A program made the position numbers and the translations under genes. Of a stretch of DNA of 35,022 nt, positions 31,555 through 35,022 are shown one piece after another; position 1 is the first letter of the stretch, and every line of letters begins with the position of its first letter. Source of the DNA: Chloroflexota bacterium (lineage in GTDB: Bacteria; Chloroflexota; UBA5177; JANWHV01); assembly GCA_025924845.1 (NCBI GenBank), contig JAICHN010000002.1, positions 1 through 35,022 of the forward strand, read 5' to 3'. A model generated the notes under the pieces. The model ran no database searches. It was given only the letters and a program-made list of their open reading frames with translations, and had not been told where the DNA came from.

Positions 31555-33105
31555 TTAGGGCAAGGATCGCTTGTATCGCGGAACCTGCCGCACCTTTATC
31601 GCCTGCTCCAGGGCAAAGGCCAGACGTAGCAAGGTAGGCTCGCTGTACAGTCCTCCGATGAAGCTCATGTTAATCGGCATGCCGCCTGCGTAGGCCACCG
31701 GTACGGTAACCGTGGGGTAGCCCGCTCGCGCCGCCGGGGACGAGGTACCCAACGCGCCGGCGTCACCGTTTATCAAGTCGATCGGACGTGCCGGCTCCCC
31801 GGTCGGGGCCACCAATGCATCAAGGCGGTGCTCCGTCATCACCTGATCGATCCCTTCCAATCCGGAAAGGCGCCGACTGGTCTCCAGAGCTCGCAGATAG
31901 TCCGGCTCCGTTAGGGGACCATGGGACTCCGCGTCCTCGAAGATATCCTGGCCAAAGAAGCGCAATTCCTCCGCCGCGTGGGCACGATTGAAGTCGATCA
32001 GTCCTGCAAGGGTGAGCGGAAAGCCTTCGCGATCCAGGCTGACTTCACGCCGCGTCGTCAGGTAGGCCGTGATGTCGGCCTTGAACTCAAACAGCAGCAC
32101 CTGATACTCCGCCTCTCCGGCCGCCTCCAGGTCGGATGGTAGAGGAGCCGGGTCGATCAAGATCGCGCCCGCATTGCGCATGGACAGGAGGGCCGCCTCC
32201 ATAGCCGTATCGACGTTAGGGTGCTTGCCGAATCCCAGGTTCCGCACCACCCCGATCCGCGCCCCCTTGAGACCGGCCGGATCCAAATACTGGACGTAGT
32301 CTCGCACCGTACCTAGTGCTGACCGCTCCCCCAGATCTGATCGCTCGGCTATCGCGCCCAGTACTGCCGCCGCGTCCGCTACGCACCGCGCGTGGACTCC
32401 CACCACGTCCTGAGAATGCGATACGGGAATGACGCCTGCGCTACTGATCAGTGGTACGCTCGGCTTGATCCCGACCACCCCGCAGGCATTCGCCGGCGAG
32501 ACAATCGAGCCATCGGTTTCCGTAGCCAGCGCGGCGGCGCAAAGGGCGGCCGCCGCGGCGATACCCGAACCGGAACTGGAGCCCGACGGGGTACGGTCAA
32601 GGGCATAGGCATTCTTACCCTGCCCCCGTCGGGCACACCAGCCGCTCGAGGAAAATTGAGAACGAAAGTTGGCCCACTCGCTCAAGGTCGTTTTGCCGAG
32701 GAGAACCGCTCCGGCCGCGCGGAGGCGCGCCGCGACGGCGGCATCCTGAGCCGGTGCCGAACCCATTAAAGCTAACGAACCGGCGGTGGTCAGCATCCGA
32801 TCCGCCGTATCTATATTGTCTTTCAGTAGAATGGGGACGCCGTGCAGCGGTCCGCGGACGTGTCCCGCTTGGCGTTCGCGGTCGAGCGCCGCGGCAACCT
32901 CCATCGCGTCCGGATTGATCTCCATCACCGCGTTCAGCTGAGGGCCGTTGTCGTCCAGCGCCTCAACGCGCGCCAGATACTGCTGAACGACGTCCACGGC
33001 CGTGAGCTCGCCGCGCGCCATGGTGTCACTCAGTTGGGCGATGGTTATATGCTGTAACTCCGCGAACGGCTCCTCGGCCAGGTACCCCACCTCAGGGTCA
33101 GGCAT
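31555..33105 (-). CDS. Amidase-signature family hydrolase
   Basis: Hydrolyses a carboxamide through a Ser-cisSer-Lys triad. The 516 residues include K95 in HGVPILLKDNIDTADRM, the cis-Ser (S177) in TPSGSSSGSGIAAA, and the nucleophile S200 in ETDGSIVSPANACGVVGIKP. The SGSSSGSG loop and ETDGSIV recall peptide amidases and related enzymes rather than the GatA subunit of tRNA amidotransferase; no gatB or gatC is near. No signal peptide is seen, so it acts in the cytoplasm. The ATG at 33105 has AGGTGGGTAGGG upstream. A lone -10-like TATACT on the minus strand (33192-33197) may serve it. It sits upstream of the second uptake cluster on the same strand, separated by a 443-bp gap, so a shared substrate is only a suggestion. 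Confidence 0.92.
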   Translation of the reverse strand: MPDPEVGYLAEEPFAELQHITIAQLSDTMARGELTAVDVVQQYLARVEALDDNGPQLNAVMEINPDAMEVAAALDRERQAGHVRGPLHGVPILLKDNIDTADRMLTTAGSLALMGSAPAQDAAVAARLRAAGAVLLGKTTLSEWANFRSQFSSSGWCARRGQGKNAYALDRTPSGSSSGSGIAAAAALCAAALATETDGSIVSPANACGVVGIKPSVPLISSAGVIPVSHSQDVVGVHARCVADAAAVLGAIAERSDLGERSALGTVRDYVQYLDPAGLKGARIGVVRNLGFGKHPNVDTAMEAALLSMRNAGAILIDPAPLPSDLEAAGEAEYQVLLFEFKADITAYLTTRREVSLDREGFPLTLAGLIDFNRAHAAEELRFFGQDIFEDAESHGPLTEPDYLRALETSRRLSGLEGIDQVMTEHRLDALVAPTGEPARPIDLINGDAGALGTSSPAARAGYPTVTVPVAYAGGMPINMSFIGGLYSEPTLLRLAFALEQAIKVRQVPRYKRSLP

Positions 33106-33233
33106 TACCCTACCCACCTTTTCTTCAGTTTATTCCCGTTCGTCCCAGCCGCCGACCTCAAGTTGCACTGGGACACTATTGCGCACATGATAGTATACGC
33201 CCGAGCCGATTTTTTTCTGGAGTGAAGGCGGTC

Positions 33234-33941
33234 ATGACGATGGAGGCCCGGCCGAACGCATCAACGTCTGTCTACCTGGAAGTAGGTCAAAAGCGGGTAT
33301 TCGCTTGCGCGCTGGACTGGCCCGGCTGGTGTCGCTCCGCTAAGTCGGAAGAGCAGGCGCTCGAAGTCCTGGCGGAGTACGCCGACCGGTACGCGGCCGT
33401 GGCCCACGAGGCCGGCGTCGCCTTTCCGCCCACTTCACCCATTGTCTTCGACGTTGTGGAACGGCTCCGCGGCTCCGCGGGCTACACCGACTTTGGCGCG
33501 CCGGGCGCGGTCCCCACGAGCGACAGAGAGCCGCTGACCAGGGAGGAGACCGAGCGGCTTATCGCACTGCTCAGTGCGTCCTGGACTGTGTTCGACCGGA
33601 TCGCCGCCGCCGCGCCTGCCGAAATGCGCAAAGGTCCACGGGGCGGTGGTCGTGACCGGGACAAGATGATCGATCATGTGCTTGGCGCCGAAGTGGCTTA
33701 TGCCCGGACCCTGGGCATTGAGCAGCACCAACCGGCCCGGGAAGACAGACTCGCCCGCACCGCCCTACGCGAAGCTCTGATCGTGGCGCTTCGGGCGCAT
33801 GCCGCCAACCCGCCGCTCGATTCCGCGAATTGGCCGGTCCGCTATGCGGTGCGTCGTATCACGTGGCACGTCCTCGACCACGCGTGGGAGATGGAGGACC
33901 GGGGCACGGCAGGTCCCCCTGACTCCACACCCCATGGTTGA
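33234..33941 (+). CDS. Protein with HicB-like N-terminus and DinB-like C-terminal domain
   Basis: A 235-residue protein of unknown function. Residues about 10-55 (VYLEVGQKRVFACALDWPGW, then SEEQALEVLAEY) resemble the HicB antitoxin fold: a strand pattern ending in PGW/C followed by an E-A-L helix. Residues about 100-225 look like a DinB four-helix bundle, with a His in DKMIDHVLGAE and an HxxxH pair in RRITWHVLDHAWEMEDR, suitable as a metal site. The ATG at 33234 has AAGG 5 bases before it; a GTG at 33222 is possible. No HicA-like toxin gene is adjacent. Both domain calls rest on eye matching and are tentative. Confidence 0.65.
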   Translation: MTMEARPNASTSVYLEVGQKRVFACALDWPGWCRSAKSEEQALEVLAEYADRYAAVAHEAGVAFPPTSPIVFDVVERLRGSAGYTDFGAPGAVPTSDREPLTREETERLIALLSASWTVFDRIAAAAPAEMRKGPRGGGRDRDKMIDHVLGAEVAYARTLGIEQHQPAREDRLARTALREALIVALRAHAANPPLDSANWPVRYAVRRITWHVLDHAWEMEDRGTAGPPDSTPHG

Positions 33942-34188
33942 GATTGCGCGACTCCCAAGGGATTTCTTCGGCAGCTCCGCACGTACAGTGCTCGCAATAG
34001 TCGAGAGCCCGCTGTCCAAGGCATTGAGCTGTGTTCCTGGCCCGCCTGGACCGATAAAGGATTCGCCCTGTGTGACGTTTGTCGGAGTTCATGCGTTAGG
34101 GTGAGTAGGGGAACCTGCCGAATCCCGTCCTCACCTTCGGTAGGTCAATACCTCCGGCAAGGTAGTATTTAGAAGCAAGGAGACATCT

Positions 34189-34719
34189 ATGTGGCGAGGT
34201 CTCGTTCGTACCCTGATTGCAGGCGCGATACTTTGTGGGACGTTCGCTGCGTCCCACTTCCCAGCGCGGGAAGCGCGGGCGACAGCAACGCCGCGCTGCC
34301 ATACCGGGGGCCTCTATATCGCCCTGATCCCGCATAGCGGGCAAGGGGCCACTGGGCATCTTGATGTAGTATTCAGCGTTAAATCGCTCACCCAACAGCC
34401 CTGTTATTTGTACGGCTATCCAGGGATCCAACTGATCAACTCGGGCGGGAAAAATATCGTCACTCACGTGCAATGGGGCACCGGATTCTTCTTCATTAAC
34501 CGGCCCAAGGAATATGTCGTGCTCAAGACCGGCCAGGTCGCCTATTTCGACGTGGGATGGACCCATTTCCCCACCCCGGGCCAGAGTTGCCCCGATACCC
34601 GCTATCTGCTGGTAACACCGCCGGACGAGCATACTCCAATCGCCGTGGCCGCCACGCTGAAGCAAATCTGCGGCGGCATCGTCAGCGCTTCACCAATCAG
34701 CACCTCCAACGCACCGTAA
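34189..34719 (+). CDS. Secreted DUF4232-domain protein
   Basis: A 176-residue exported protein of unknown role. The signal peptide covers about residues 1-33 (LVRTLIAGAILCGTFAASHF, cut near ARA). The mature part fits DUF4232: TGHLDVVFSVKSLTQQPCYL, GYPGIQLINSGG, and a pattern of Cys residues that could form disulfides (TPRCHTG, QQPCYLYG, GQSCPDT, KQICGG). DUF4232 proteins are common secreted proteins or lipoproteins in Actinobacteria and Chloroflexota. There is no Cys directly at the cleavage point, so it is probably not a lipoprotein. AAGGAG lies 6 bases before the ATG. The 247-bp gap upstream shows no gene and no clear promoter. Confidence 0.8.
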   Translation: MWRGLVRTLIAGAILCGTFAASHFPAREARATATPRCHTGGLYIALIPHSGQGATGHLDVVFSVKSLTQQPCYLYGYPGIQLINSGGKNIVTHVQWGTGFFFINRPKEYVVLKTGQVAYFDVGWTHFPTPGQSCPDTRYLLVTPPDEHTPIAVAATLKQICGGIVSASPISTSNAP

Positions 34720-34786
34720 AACAGAGATCGGCACTTCGGCCATTGCCAAGTCCCTGAATCGGGCTCAAATCCCCGCTCAAGACAGC

Positions 34787-34817
34787 AAAAAGCCCCTCGA
34801 CTTGAGGGGCTTTTTTT
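34787..34817. terminator. Bidirectional intrinsic terminator
   Basis: A 12-bp stem whose arms are AAAAAGCCCCTC and GAGGGGCTTTTT, with a 5-nt loop. T-runs follow on both strands: seven T on plus, five on minus. It ends the DUF4232 transcript from the left and the tRNA-Gly transcript from the right. Confidence 0.93.
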
Positions 34818-34818
34818 C

Positions 34819-34894
34819 TGGAGCGGGAGACCGGGCTCGAACCGGCGACATTCTGCTTGGAAGGCAGACACTCTGCCAACTGAGTTACTCCCGC
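34819..34894 (-). tRNA. tRNA-Gly, anticodon TCC
   Basis: A complete 76-nt cloverleaf. The acceptor stem GCGGGAG pairs with CTCCCGC, discriminator T, CCA encoded. The anticodon loop CTTCCAA gives TCC, reading GGA and GGG. The T arm is GCCGG-TTCGAGC-CCGGT. It is transcribed from its own promoter and ends at the terminator immediately downstream. Confidence 0.96.
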
Positions 34895-34911
34895 CAGTCG
34901 GCTTACTTACG

Positions 34912-34940
34912 ATTGTAGGATCTGTCGTAACTGACGTCAA
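34912..34940 (-). promoter_or_regulatory. Promoter of tRNA-Gly
   Basis: On the minus strand -35 TTGACG (34935-34940) and -10 TACAAT (34912-34917) are spaced by 17 bp, and end about 18 bp before the tRNA. The remaining bases to the window edge show nothing I can assign. Confidence 0.78.
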
Positions 34941-35022
34941 TTGCCCGCATTGCCGGGGCGACCAAGCCTCAACGCCGTGTGACAGCTGCTCCATCCTCTA
35001 GATCCGTGCCCGCACCGGGCGC

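Overview
The window looks like a chromosomal segment of a GC-rich bacterium (about 60% GC by eye), most plausibly a member of the Chloroflexota. This assignment is an inference from the mix of genes: oligopeptide-type ABC clusters without ATPase genes, a stressosome operon, rpmI-rplT without a preceding infC, and an IS630-type element. No ribosomal RNA gene is present to confirm it. GTG and TTG starts are common, and promoters read as ordinary sigma-70 sites.

Layout. 1-6.3 kb: a divergent pair, with rnc (cut by the left edge) leftward and the run glmU, prs, CNNM/CBS membrane protein, class V aminotransferase and 3-methyladenine glycosylase rightward. 6.3-8.5 kb: a patchy accessory stretch with a lone PyrK-like flavoprotein/2Fe-2S subunit, an orphan PAAR-like DUF4280 protein, the first 38 codons of an M55 D-aminopeptidase joined to a Pro/Ala-rich tail, and a small membrane protein with four 11-residue repeats. 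8.6-9.94 kb: a degenerate IS630-type element with recognisable ends and a TA duplication, inserted exactly at the stop codon of a GNAT gene. 9.9-15.9 kb: a leftward peptide-uptake operon (binding protein, two permeases, serine hydrolase, GNAT) with a consensus promoter and a hairpin between the binding-protein and permease genes. 16.0-18.8 kb: tRNA-Arg(GCG), sucD, and two tandem cyclophilins, one membrane-anchored. 18.9-20.5 kb: rpmI, rplT and a SpoU/TrmH-family RNA methyltransferase, followed by a 25-bp perfect hairpin. 20.6-23.6 kb: a leftward, translationally coupled trio (FAD-linked oxidoreductase, DUF488, creatininase family) plus a small hypothetical protein.

23.7-27.5 kb holds the most interesting system. 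It is a tightly overlapping stressosome operon: RsbR, RsbS, RsbT, a second RsbT/RsbW-like ATPase, an RsbX-like PP2C phosphatase, and a histidine kinase whose N-terminus resembles the RsbT-binding domain of RsbU. Released RsbT would thus be expected to act on a two-component pathway rather than on a sigma-B phosphatase. No response regulator is present in the window.

27.5-35.0 kb: a second leftward peptide ABC cluster (binding protein, two permeases, again no ATPases), an amidase-signature hydrolase, a protein with a HicB-like N-terminus and DinB-like C-terminus, a secreted DUF4232 protein, a strong bidirectional terminator and tRNA-Gly(TCC). The two uptake clusters, the serine hydrolase, the amidase and the M55 remnant suggest a lifestyle with much peptide and amide scavenging.
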